This document shows positions 1 to 5,416 of a stretch of DNA of 5,981 bases, in pieces. A program made the translations under genes and the position numbers. How positions within the stretch are numbered: the stretch's first letter is position 1; each line of letters opens with the position of its first letter. The DNA lies in the NCBI GenBank assembly GCA_937858255.1, contig CALLZQ010000546.1, positions 1-5,981 of the forward strand. Reading direction: 5' to 3'. This DNA comes from an uncultured Tabrizicola sp. (GTDB lineage Bacteria; Pseudomonadota; Alphaproteobacteria; Rhodobacterales; Rhodobacteraceae). Under the pieces are notes generated by a model that did no database searches, had not been told where the DNA came from, and worked only from the letters and a program-made list of their open reading frames with translations.

Positions 1-22
1 AGCGCTGCGCTCGGCGCGTTGC

Positions 23-39
23 GGGTCGGGCTGGGGGGG
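23..39 (+). other. Predicted G-quadruplex motif
   Basis: Four GGG runs lie at 23-25, 28-30, 33-35 and 37-39, separated by loops of 2, 2 and 1 bases. This fits the standard intramolecular G-quadruplex pattern of four G3 tracts with short loops. Its last tract overlaps the GGGAGG ribosome-site-like sequence (37-42) before the ATG at 48. Further G runs follow at 80-82, 87-90, 104-108 and 110-114. In such GC-rich DNA the motif can arise by chance, so folding or function is unproven. Confidence 0.4.
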
Positions 40-244
40 AGGATCAGATGACCTTGCACTGGGATGCGGGCTCCGCGCTGGGACGTGGGGCTGAGGCGAG
101 GCAGGGGGCGGGGGCATCAAGGGAACTGGGAAAGCGACAGGCGGCCAGAACCAGACGCGCAAGGGGCAGGCGGGCCGGGGTCGACTATGCCCGCAATACC
201 ACTTTTGCGCAACTGAAAAATCAATATTCTACCATAAGTTGTAA

Positions 245-272
245 ATTCGCCCATTCGCGCCGATCTGCGAAT
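245..272. repeat. Short direct and inverted ATTCGC repeats upstream of nudC
   Basis: ATTCGC occurs twice as a direct repeat (245-250 and 253-258), followed by its inverse GCGAAT at 267-272. The second and third copies can pair as a 6-bp stem around an 8-base loop. The first copy extends the match to 7 bases (AATTCGC 244-250 with GCGAATT 267-273). A related GCGATT follows at 274-279. The position, 60-90 bases before the nudC start in an AT-rich island, would suit an operator or a leader hairpin. No regulator is identified. Confidence 0.35.
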
Positions 273-331
273 TGCGATTTTCGCCGGAGCGTGCGATGCC
301 GTTCGGAACGGGTGGCAGAGGGGACGCGGAT

Positions 332-1282
332 ATGCGCGATGCAGAGACAGTAACCTTTGCCGCGGCGGGGCTGGACCGGGCGGCACATCTGCGGGACGAC
401 GCGGCGGCGCTGGCGGGTCTTGCGGTCTCGGGTGACAGGCTTGCGCTCTGGCGCGGCAAGGTTCTGGTCGGGCCGGGGGGCGATCTGGTGCGGTTGCCGG
501 CGGGTCATGCGGCGCTGGATCAGGCGGGGCTGACGGTCTTTCTGGGGCTGGATGCAGGCCGGGCGGTCTTTGCCAGCGATATCTCGGCCTGGGAACCCGA
601 GGGGCCGGGGGTCGAGACCTCTGTCTTTCTGGACCCCAGTTTGCAGCAGCATCCTGCGCTGCCCGCGGGCGAGGTTTTTGCCGAATTGCGGGCGGTGATG
701 GCCCGGCTGACCCCGCGCGAGGCGGAGCTGGCCTGTTCGGCCCGGGCCATTCTGCAATGGCACAAGTCGCATGGGTTCTGCGCCGCCTGCGGCCAGCCTT
801 CGGTGCCGGTCAAGGCGGGGTGGCAACGTGATTGCCCGGCCTGCGGCACCCCGCATTTCCCCCGCACCGACCCGGTGGTGATCATGCTGGTGACGCGGGG
901 CAATTCGTTGCTGGTCGGGCGCAGCCCGGGCTGGCCCGAGGGGATGTATTCCTGCCTTGCCGGGTTCATGGAGCCGGGCGAGACGGTAGAGGCGGCGGTG
1001 CGCCGCGAGGTGGCCGAAGAGACGGGGGTGCCCATCGGGGCGGTGCGCTATCTGTCCAGTCAGCCCTGGCCCTTCCCCTCCAGCCTGATGATCGGCTGCC
1101 ATGCCGAGGCGCTGGGCCAAGAGATCCGTCTGGACCCTGCCGAGCTGGAGGATGCGCGCTGGGTCAGCCGCGAAGAGATGGTGACGGGGTTTGCCGGGTC
1201 ACACCCCGCGATCAAACCGTCGCGACGGGGGGCGATTGCGCGCTTTCTGATCGAGAACTGGCTTGCGGACCGACTGGATTGA
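332..1282 (+). CDS. nudC: NAD(+)/NADH pyrophosphatase, Nudix family (NudC)
   Basis: This enzyme hydrolyses the pyrophosphate of NADH/NAD+ to NMN(H) and AMP. Family members also remove NAD caps from RNA 5' ends. It acts in the cytoplasm as a Mg/Mn-dependent Nudix hydrolase. The 316-residue product has a variable N-terminal domain (about 1-130). A zinc ribbon with four cysteines (C150, C153, C168, C171) follows. The complete Nudix box runs from G211 to V233 (E217, then REVAEETGV with R225, E226, E229 and E230). The NudC-specific SQPWPFPSS motif is at 243-251. All diagnostic residues are intact. The length exceeds that of E. coli NudC (257 aa) through the N-terminal part, which is usual in this group. 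I chose the ATG at 332 because AGAGGGGA (317-324) lies 7 bases upstream and the protein then begins as alphaproteobacterial NudC proteins do. An ATG at 296 with CGGAG six bases upstream would add 12 residues. The 108-base gap to the SRPBCC gene shows no terminator, so cotranscription is possible. Confidence 0.95.
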   Translation: MRDAETVTFAAAGLDRAAHLRDDAAALAGLAVSGDRLALWRGKVLVGPGGDLVRLPAGHAALDQAGLTVFLGLDAGRAVFASDISAWEPEGPGVETSVFLDPSLQQHPALPAGEVFAELRAVMARLTPREAELACSARAILQWHKSHGFCAACGQPSVPVKAGWQRDCPACGTPHFPRTDPVVIMLVTRGNSLLVGRSPGWPEGMYSCLAGFMEPGETVEAAVRREVAEETGVPIGAVRYLSSQPWPFPSSLMIGCHAEALGQEIRLDPAELEDARWVSREEMVTGFAGSHPAIKPSRRGAIARFLIENWLADRLD

Positions 1283-1338
1283 GACCACCTTACGGCGGCC
1301 TGCCACACTCGCACGGATCGCGGGCAGGGTGAACAAGA

Positions 1339-1369
1339 CTGGCCAGACACAAGGCCAGCGTCAGGCTGG
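1339..1369 (+). other. Two mutually exclusive small hairpins upstream of the SRPBCC gene
   Basis: CTGGCC (1339-1344) pairs perfectly with GGCCAG (1353-1358) around an 8-base loop. CCAGC (1355-1359) can instead pair with GCTGG (1365-1369) around a 5-base loop. The two share bases 1355-1358, so only one can form at a time. No T run follows either, so neither is a typical intrinsic terminator. They end about 10 bases before the ribosome binding site at 1378-1383. Confidence 0.25.
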
Positions 1370-1390
1370 GGCAAGAGCGGAGACAGGCGC

Positions 1391-1864
1391 ATGCATTTCT
1401 CGACCAAGACCGATATTGAGGCGCCGGTGGCCTTTGTCCATGCAGCCCTGACAGATTTCGACGGCTGGGAGACAGCGGCGCTGCGCCGGGGGGCAGAGGT
1501 CACGCGCACCGACAAGCTGCGTGCCCCGGGGCCGGGCATGTCCTGGAAAGCCCGGTTCCGCTTTCGTGGCAAGGAACGGGAACTGGATTTGCGCCTGACT
1601 GAAGTCGAGCCCGAGGCGCGTCTGGCCTTTGCCGGCAACAGCAAGATGCTCGACGGCACGATGTCCGTCGAGATGGTCAGCCTTGCCCCCCATCGCACCC
1701 GGCTGGTCGGTCATGTGACGGTCCAGCCGCTGACACTCGGCGCGCGGCTTTTGATGCAGTCGGCCAAGCTGGCGCGGGGCAAGATTCAGGCGCGCCTCAA
1801 CAAGCGGATGGCGCAACTGGCGCTGGATATCGAGCAGCGCTACGCCTCGACCAAGCGGCGTTAA
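1391..1864 (+). CDS. SRPBCC-fold (START/Bet v1-like) protein, CoxG-like
   Basis: This is a 157-residue protein of the SRPBCC superfamily, a helix-grip fold with a hydrophobic pocket for lipids or other small ligands. Members are often annotated as polyketide cyclase or CoxG-like. The ligand and role are unknown here. The evidence is the pattern rather than catalytic residues. An N-terminal strand with the start MHFSTKTDIEAP is followed by a helix around 12-30 containing DFDGWE (22-27), alternating strands (about 51-113) and a long amphipathic C-terminal helix (about 116-150). There is no signal peptide or membrane segment, so it is probably cytoplasmic. The ATG is supported by CGGAGA (1378-1383) seven bases upstream. 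Two small hairpins that cannot form together lie just before that site (1339-1369). It follows nudC in the same orientation. Its stop codon overlaps that of the convergent pheA. There are no coxMSL genes nearby, so a CO dehydrogenase role is not supported. Confidence 0.8.
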   Translation: MHFSTKTDIEAPVAFVHAALTDFDGWETAALRRGAEVTRTDKLRAPGPGMSWKARFRFRGKERELDLRLTEVEPEARLAFAGNSKMLDGTMSVEMVSLAPHRTRLVGHVTVQPLTLGARLLMQSAKLARGKIQARLNKRMAQLALDIEQRYASTKRR

Positions 1865-2691
1865 CCGCGCATCCGGTCCGAGGGGTAGACGCCCAGAATA
1901 TTCACATGGGTGGTGAAGTAGTCGAGTTCCTCCAGCGCGAGGGCGACATTGTCGTCCTCGGGATGGCCCTCGATATCGGCATAGAACTCGGTGGCGGTAA
2001 AGGTGCCGCCGACCATATAGCTTTCCAGCTTGGTCATGTTGATGCCGTTGGTCGCAAAGCCACCGAGCGCCTTGTAGAGGGCGGCAGGGATGTTGCGCAC
2101 GCGGAAGGTAAAGGTGGTCATCATCTGCGCCGCCCGGCGCGAATGATCGGCGGTGCGCGACATGACCAGAAAGCGGGTGGTGTTGTTCTTGTGATCCTCG
2201 ATATGGCGGGCCAGCACATCCAGCCCGTAGATCGAGGCGGCAAGCTCGCTGGCCAGCGCGGCCCGCGACGGATCGCCCGCCTCGGCCACCTCGCGCGCGG
2301 CGCGGGCATTGTCGGAACTGACGCGGCCCTTGATGCCGTGCGATTTCAGGAAACCCGCGCATTGCGGCAGGATCACCACGTGGCCATGCGCCTCGCGCAC
2401 ATCGGCCAGCCTGGCGCCCGGTACGCCCAAGAGGTTGACATGCCCGCGCACAAAGGCCTCGTCGACGATATGCAGCCCCGCCTTGGGCAACAGGCTGTGG
2501 ACATCGGCCACCCGGCCATAGGTCGAGTTCTCGACCGCGAGCATCCCGAGGTCCACCTCGCCCGAGAGGGTCATCTCGACCACATCCTCAAAGGTCTGGC
2601 AGGGAACCACCTCCATCCCCGGGCGCGACTGTGCGCAGGCCTGATGCGAATAGGCCCCCAATTCCCCCTGAAATGCGATACGGCCGGTCAT
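1861..2691 (-). CDS. pheA: Prephenate dehydratase (monofunctional, with ACT domain)
   Basis: It converts prephenate to phenylpyruvate with loss of water and CO2, the committed step of phenylalanine synthesis, in the cytoplasm. The 276-residue protein starts MTGRIAFQGELGAYSH, a typical prephenate dehydratase N-terminus. It has the substrate-site segment NSTYGRVADVHSLL (55-68) and the catalytic-site segment NNTTRF (169-174). A C-terminal ACT domain (about 190-270) follows. No chorismate mutase domain is present. In the ACT domain the phenylalanine-binding GALV and ESRP motifs of the E. coli P-protein appear as AALY (203-206) and ESYM (223-226), a form I associate with alphaproteobacterial enzymes. 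I chose the ATG at 2691-2689 because GGAG lies six bases upstream and the N-terminus fits the family. An in-frame ATG at 2703-2701 would add four residues. The upstream leader has a terminator-like hairpin and a six-codon micro-ORF. The gene diverges from the cytochrome gene and meets the SRPBCC gene tail to tail, sharing TTAA for both stops. Confidence 0.95.
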   Translation of the reverse strand: MTGRIAFQGELGAYSHQACAQSRPGMEVVPCQTFEDVVEMTLSGEVDLGMLAVENSTYGRVADVHSLLPKAGLHIVDEAFVRGHVNLLGVPGARLADVREAHGHVVILPQCAGFLKSHGIKGRVSSDNARAAREVAEAGDPSRAALASELAASIYGLDVLARHIEDHKNNTTRFLVMSRTADHSRRAAQMMTTFTFRVRNIPAALYKALGGFATNGINMTKLESYMVGGTFTATEFYADIEGHPEDDNVALALEELDYFTTHVNILGVYPSDRMRG

Positions 2692-2708
2692 CCCTGGCTC
2701 CATGTCAT
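2688..2708 (-). CDS. Candidate six-codon micro-ORF coupled to pheA
   Basis: On the minus strand an ATG at 2708-2706 begins the peptide MTWSQG and ends at TGA (2690-2688). That stop overlaps the pheA start codon as ATGA (2691-2688). GAGAGGG (minus strand, plus positions 2721-2715) lies exactly six bases before this ATG and is a better Shine-Dalgarno sequence than the GGAG of pheA, which sits inside the micro-ORF. This geometry suits translational coupling. The peptide has no phenylalanine run, so a classical Phe-codon attenuation leader is not evident, although Phe-Phe codons (TTTTTC) directly precede the ATG in the same frame. It could be chance. Confidence 0.3.
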   Translation of the reverse strand: MTWSQG

Positions 2709-2709
2709 G

Positions 2710-2729
2710 AAAAACCCTCTCAAAAGGGC
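2710..2729 (-). promoter_or_regulatory. Terminator-like hairpin in the pheA leader (possible attenuator or site-masking stem)
   Basis: Read on the minus strand, CCCTT (plus 2728-2724) pairs with GAGGG (2719-2715) around a TTGA loop, with a G-U extension at the base. TTTTT follows immediately (2714-2710). The stem is short and includes one internal wobble pair. It has the hairpin-plus-U-run form of an intrinsic terminator and lies between the presumed pheA promoter and start. Its 3' arm contains the GAGAGGG ribosome site of the micro-ORF, so folding would also hide that site. Function is inferred only. Confidence 0.3.
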
Positions 2730-2750
2730 GATTGGTCGCGGTCCTACACC

Positions 2751-2779
2751 TTGAAACCGACCGGGGGAAGCGGTTAGAA
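2751..2779 (+). promoter_or_regulatory. Candidate promoter of the cytochrome gene
   Basis: TTGAAA (2751-2756, five of six matches to TTGACA) is followed after 17 bases by TTAGAA (2774-2779), a poor -10 match. Transcription from here would begin about 28 bases before the ATG at 2814. The good -35 and exact spacing favour it, but the weak -10 keeps this tentative. Confidence 0.25.
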
Positions 2780-2800
2780 GCCACGCCAGACGTATGCCAA
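2773..2800 (-). promoter_or_regulatory. Candidate promoter of pheA
   Basis: On the minus strand TTGGCA (plus 2800-2795, five of six matches to TTGACA) is followed after 16 bases by TCTAAC (plus 2778-2773, four of six to TATAAT). This would give a leader of roughly 70 bases before pheA, long enough to contain the hairpin at 2729-2710. Its -10 coincides with the candidate -10 of the divergent cytochrome promoter. Confidence 0.27.
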
Positions 2801-2813
2801 GGGAAGGCGCGAC

Positions 2814-3338
2814 ATGTTCGACACGATGACGATGACCAAGGTGACGGGCGCTCTCTGCGGCTCGCTTCTCGTTTATCTGCTGGGTGGCTGGGCCGCCGAA
2901 GCGCTTTACACCACCTCGGCCGAAGGCCATGGCGAAGAGGGTGAAGTGCATCAGGCCTATGTGATCGACACCGGCGCCGGTGGCGAGGCTGGTCCGGCTG
3001 AAGAGGGCCCCGATTTCGCGACGCTTTATGCGGCGGCCGATGCGGCTGCCGGTGAAAAGGTCTTTGCCAAGTGCAAGGCCTGCCACAAGCTCGATGGCTC
3101 GAACGGCACCGGCCCGCATCTGGATGGTGTGGTGGATCGCGCCAAGGCCAGCGTTGGCGGCTTTGGCTATTCCGATGTTCTGATGGGCATGTCGGCCGAG
3201 GCCTGGACGCCCGAGAACCTCGATGCCTTCTTGCTGAGCCCCAAGGCTTACGCGCCGGGCACCAAGATGTCTTTCGCGGGCCTGCCCAAGGCCGAAGACC
3301 GCGCCAACGTGATCGCCTATCTGGCCACGCAAAAGTAA
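2814..3338 (+). CDS. cycM: Membrane-anchored class I cytochrome c (CycM / cytochrome c552 type)
   Basis: This is a 174-residue electron carrier. By family knowledge, Paracoccus CycM passes electrons from the bc1 complex to cytochrome c oxidase while staying tethered to the inner membrane with its heme domain in the periplasm. The N-terminus has a short cytoplasmic start and one hydrophobic segment (about 10-31). An acidic, flexible linker rich in Glu/Gly/Ala follows (about 36-68, with E37, E41, E42, E44, E58, E63 and E64). The heme domain (about 70-174) carries CKACH (C87, C90, H91) and the axial ligand M152 in GTKMSF. The segment before C15 is not a lipobox, so a transmembrane anchor rather than a lipoprotein is expected. 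The ATG at 2814 has AAGGGAAGG (2799-2807) six bases upstream. ATGs at 2826 and 2832 are less well placed. The gene stands alone between the divergent pheA and a strong terminator. The family assignment is firm. The exact partner oxidase is inferred. Confidence 0.88.
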   Translation: MFDTMTMTKVTGALCGSLLVYLLGGWAAEALYTTSAEGHGEEGEVHQAYVIDTGAGGEAGPAEEGPDFATLYAAADAAAGEKVFAKCKACHKLDGSNGTGPHLDGVVDRAKASVGGFGYSDVLMGMSAEAWTPENLDAFLLSPKAYAPGTKMSFAGLPKAEDRANVIAYLATQK

Positions 3339-3361
3339 CGCGCGTTCAAATCCCCAGCATC

Positions 3362-3386
3362 AGGCCGCCCGATGGGCGGCCTTTTC
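3362..3386 (+). terminator. Intrinsic terminator after the cytochrome gene
   Basis: AGGCCGCCC (3362-3370) and GGGCGGCCT (3374-3382) form a perfect 9-bp stem around the 3-base loop GAT. The T-rich tract TTTTCATTT overlaps the stem end and follows it (3382-3390). It starts 24 bases after the cytochrome stop codon. On the minus strand no T run follows, so it acts in the + direction only. It isolates the cytochrome transcript from the yej operon. Confidence 0.88.
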
Positions 3387-3507
3387 ATTTGTTGCGCCCG
3401 CCCTCACGAAATCGCAACTTGAGCCATCGACAGGAAAGGCCGTAGGTCTTTAGATGACAGGCACTGCAAAAGGCCGCGACACGGCGGCGGCAATTGAGGA
3501 GCGATCG

Positions 3508-5394
3508 ATGACACAACGCTGGGCAGGTCGGCCAGTGACGGCGGCGACGGCGCTGATGATGCTGATGGTGGCGGGCGTTTCGACGTCCCCGGCGAGGGCC
3601 GAGGAAAAGGTCATCGTCGCACATGGCATCTCGACCTTTGGCGAGTTGCAACTGCCCGCCGATTTTCCGCATCTGCCCTATGTCAATCCCGATGCCCCCA
3701 AGGGCGGCGAGATCAGCGAATGGTCATTTGGCGGTTTCGACAGTCTGAACCCCTATTCGGTCAAGGGGCGGGCGGCGGCGCTGTCCTCGGGCCCCTACGA
3801 ATCGATCCTGACCGGCACGGCGGATGAAATAGGTGCTGCCTATTGCCTGTTGTGCAGCACCATTGAATATCCCGAGGACCGTTCCTGGGTGATCTTCAAC
3901 CTGCGGCCCGAGGTGCGCTTTGCCGATGGCAGCCCGCTGACCGCCGAGGATGTGAAGTTCAGCTATGAAACCTTTCTGTCCAAGGGGCTGACCGATTTCC
4001 GCACCGTGCTGGCGACGCAGGTCGAAAGCGTCGAGGTGCTGGACCCGCATCGCATCAAGTTCACCTTCAAGCCGGATGTGCCGCATCGCGATCTGCCGGC
4101 CGATATGGGCGGGCTGCCGGTGCTGTCCAAGGCGCAATATGAGGCGCAGGGGCTCGACCTTGAGGAATCGAGCATGACGCCCTTCCTCGGGTCGGGGGAA
4201 TATGTGCTGGAAAGCGTGGATCCGGGCAAGAAGATCGTCTGGAAACGCAACCCCGATTACTGGGGTGCCGATCTGCCGATCAACCGGGGGCGCAGCAATT
4301 TCGACCGGATCCGTATCGAGTATTTCGGCGATTACGATGCGGCCTTCGAGGCGTTCAAGGGCGGCAGCTATACCTTCCGCAATGAGGCCTCTTCGCTGAC
4401 CTGGACGCAGAAATACAACTTCCCGGCGGTCGAGGATGGCACGATCCAGAAGGTTGAGCTGCCCTCGGGGGCCAAGGCCAATGGGCAGGCCTTTGTCTTT
4501 AACCTGCGGCGCGAGCGGTTTCAGGATCCGCGCGTGCGTGAGGCGATTGGCCTGATGTTCAACTTTGAGTGGTCGAATGCCACGCTGTTTGGCGGCCTTT
4601 ATACCCGTATCGATTCCGTCTGGGAAAATTCCTGGCTCGAGGCGGTGGGCGCCCCGACAGCGGAAGAGGCCGCGCTGCTGCAACCCTTGGTGGACGAGGG
4701 GCTGTTGCCCGCCACGATCCTGACGGATGAGGCGGTGATGGCGCCGGTCTCGGGCGAACGGCAGCTTGACCGGGGCAATCTGCGCAAGGCGAGCGCGCTT
4801 TTGGATGAGGCCGGCTGGGAGGTGGGCAGCGACGGTCTGCGTCGCAATGCCAAGGGTGAGACACTGCGGCTGGAGATCCTGAACGACAGCCCCACCTTTG
4901 ACCGGATCATCAACCCCTATGTCGAGAACCTCAAGGCACTGGGCATCGATGCCATGATGACCCGGGTGGACAACGCCCAGATGGAGGCGCGCACCCGCCC
5001 GCCGCAGTATGACTTTGACATGGTGGCGGATTCTGCGCGGTCCGGCTACATCTCGGGGTCGGAACTGCTGCAATATTACGGCAGCGAGACGGCGGATGTC
5101 TCGGCCTTCAACACCTATGGTCTGAAAAGCCCGGCGGTGGACAAGCTGGTAGAGGTGGTCATGGCGGCCAAGTCGCTGGATGAGTTGACCGTGGCGACCA
5201 AGGCGCTGGACCGGGTGCTGCGGGCCGAACGCTTCTGGGTGCCGCAATGGTACAAGGCCAGCCATACCGTCGCCTATTACGACATGTACGAACACCCCGA
5301 GACCCTGCCGCCCTATGCCTTGGGTGAGCTGGACTTCTGGTGGTACAACGCCGAAAAAGCCGAGGCGCTGAAGGCCAAGGGCGCATTGAAATAA
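3508..5394 (+). CDS. yejA: Periplasmic oligopeptide-binding protein YejA (ABC transporter)
   Basis: This is the solute-binding subunit of a YejABEF importer, family SBP_bac_5 (OppA/DppA-like). Yej systems take up oligopeptides, including microcin C in E. coli. A Yej system in Agrobacterium has been tied to recovery of cell-wall peptides. The 628-residue product has a signal peptide (about 1-31, with R4/R8, a hydrophobic core at 10-24 and cleavage after ARA). The binding domain follows, with NLRPEVRFADGSPLTAEDV (131-149) as the family signature. The YejA-type stretch FVFNLRRERFQDPRVREAI starts at residue 329. A CxxC pair (C113, C116) may form a periplasmic disulfide. I chose the ATG at 3508 because TTGAGGAGC (3493-3501) is six bases upstream and the signal peptide then begins correctly. 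An in-frame ATG at 3454 would add 18 polar residues before it. The promoter is probably within 3391-3490, but no convincing -35/-10 pair is visible. yejB follows after 22 bases in one operon. Confidence 0.93.
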   Translation: MTQRWAGRPVTAATALMMLMVAGVSTSPARAEEKVIVAHGISTFGELQLPADFPHLPYVNPDAPKGGEISEWSFGGFDSLNPYSVKGRAAALSSGPYESILTGTADEIGAAYCLLCSTIEYPEDRSWVIFNLRPEVRFADGSPLTAEDVKFSYETFLSKGLTDFRTVLATQVESVEVLDPHRIKFTFKPDVPHRDLPADMGGLPVLSKAQYEAQGLDLEESSMTPFLGSGEYVLESVDPGKKIVWKRNPDYWGADLPINRGRSNFDRIRIEYFGDYDAAFEAFKGGSYTFRNEASSLTWTQKYNFPAVEDGTIQKVELPSGAKANGQAFVFNLRRERFQDPRVREAIGLMFNFEWSNATLFGGLYTRIDSVWENSWLEAVGAPTAEEAALLQPLVDEGLLPATILTDEAVMAPVSGERQLDRGNLRKASALLDEAGWEVGSDGLRRNAKGETLRLEILNDSPTFDRIINPYVENLKALGIDAMMTRVDNAQMEARTRPPQYDFDMVADSARSGYISGSELLQYYGSETADVSAFNTYGLKSPAVDKLVEVVMAAKSLDELTVATKALDRVLRAERFWVPQWYKASHTVAYYDMYEHPETLPPYALGELDFWWYNAEKAEALKAKGALK

Positions 5395-5416
5395 CAAGAA
5401 CGGGCAGGCAGGCCAC

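Larger units (their letters stand above)
1..331. other. Left-edge region without a confidently supported gene
   Basis: No reading frame here has convincing protein character. A frame entering from the left edge ends at a TGA at 49-51. It overlaps (ATGA, 48-51) an ATG at 48 preceded by a strong Shine-Dalgarno-like GGGAGG (37-42). The 101-codon frame from that ATG is arginine-rich, has poor GC at third codon positions in its first part, runs through the AT-rich island and ends inside nudC, so I do not call it. On the minus strand an open, proline-rich frame starting at the ATG at 117-115 runs off the left edge and has no ribosome site. Visible structure consists of a G-rich + strand (about 20-180), an AT-rich island (about 195-280) and repeated ATTCGC/GCGAAT words (245-272). 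The nudC promoter probably lies in the AT-rich part, but I see no good -35/-10 pair on the + strand. Confidence 0.5.

Noticed and set aside
1..117. Proline-rich minus-strand frame from an ATG at 117-115 running off the left edge
   Set aside because: It has no ribosome site and no recognisable protein character. The proline content follows from the G-rich opposite strand.
272..331. N-terminal extension of nudC from a TTG at 272 or an ATG at 296
   Set aside because: The TTG has no ribosome site. The ATG at 296 has one, but the extra residues do not look like the family N-terminus and the ATG at 332 has an equally good site. The 296 start remains possible.
221..1120. 299-codon open frame on the minus strand opposite nudC
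   Set aside because: Its composition (Arg/Pro/His/Gln-rich) is typical of the antisense of a GC-rich gene, and nudC on the other strand carries every family motif.
1361..2362. 333-codon minus-strand frame spanning the SRPBCC gene and part of pheA
   Set aside because: It is out of frame with pheA and antisense to the SRPBCC gene. It shows no protein family features.
1906..2754. 282-codon + strand frame opposite pheA
   Set aside because: It is antisense to a complete prephenate dehydratase and has no coherent protein pattern.
2692..2784. Upstream extension of pheA on the minus strand to 2784
   Set aside because: The added 31 residues are polar and Arg-rich and unlike the family. The start at 2691 gives the normal N-terminus and has a ribosome site.
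2853..2861. Lipoprotein signal at C15 of the cytochrome
   Set aside because: The residues before the cysteine (GAL) do not fit a lipobox, and the cysteine lies within the hydrophobic anchor.
3419..3448. Possible yejA promoter TTGAGC with TAGGTC 18 bases downstream
   Set aside because: Only four of six -35 bases and two of six -10 bases match, which is too weak to annotate.
3454..3507. 18-residue upstream extension of yejA
   Set aside because: It would put a polar stretch before the signal peptide, whereas the ATG at 3508 has a strong ribosome site and begins a normal signal peptide.
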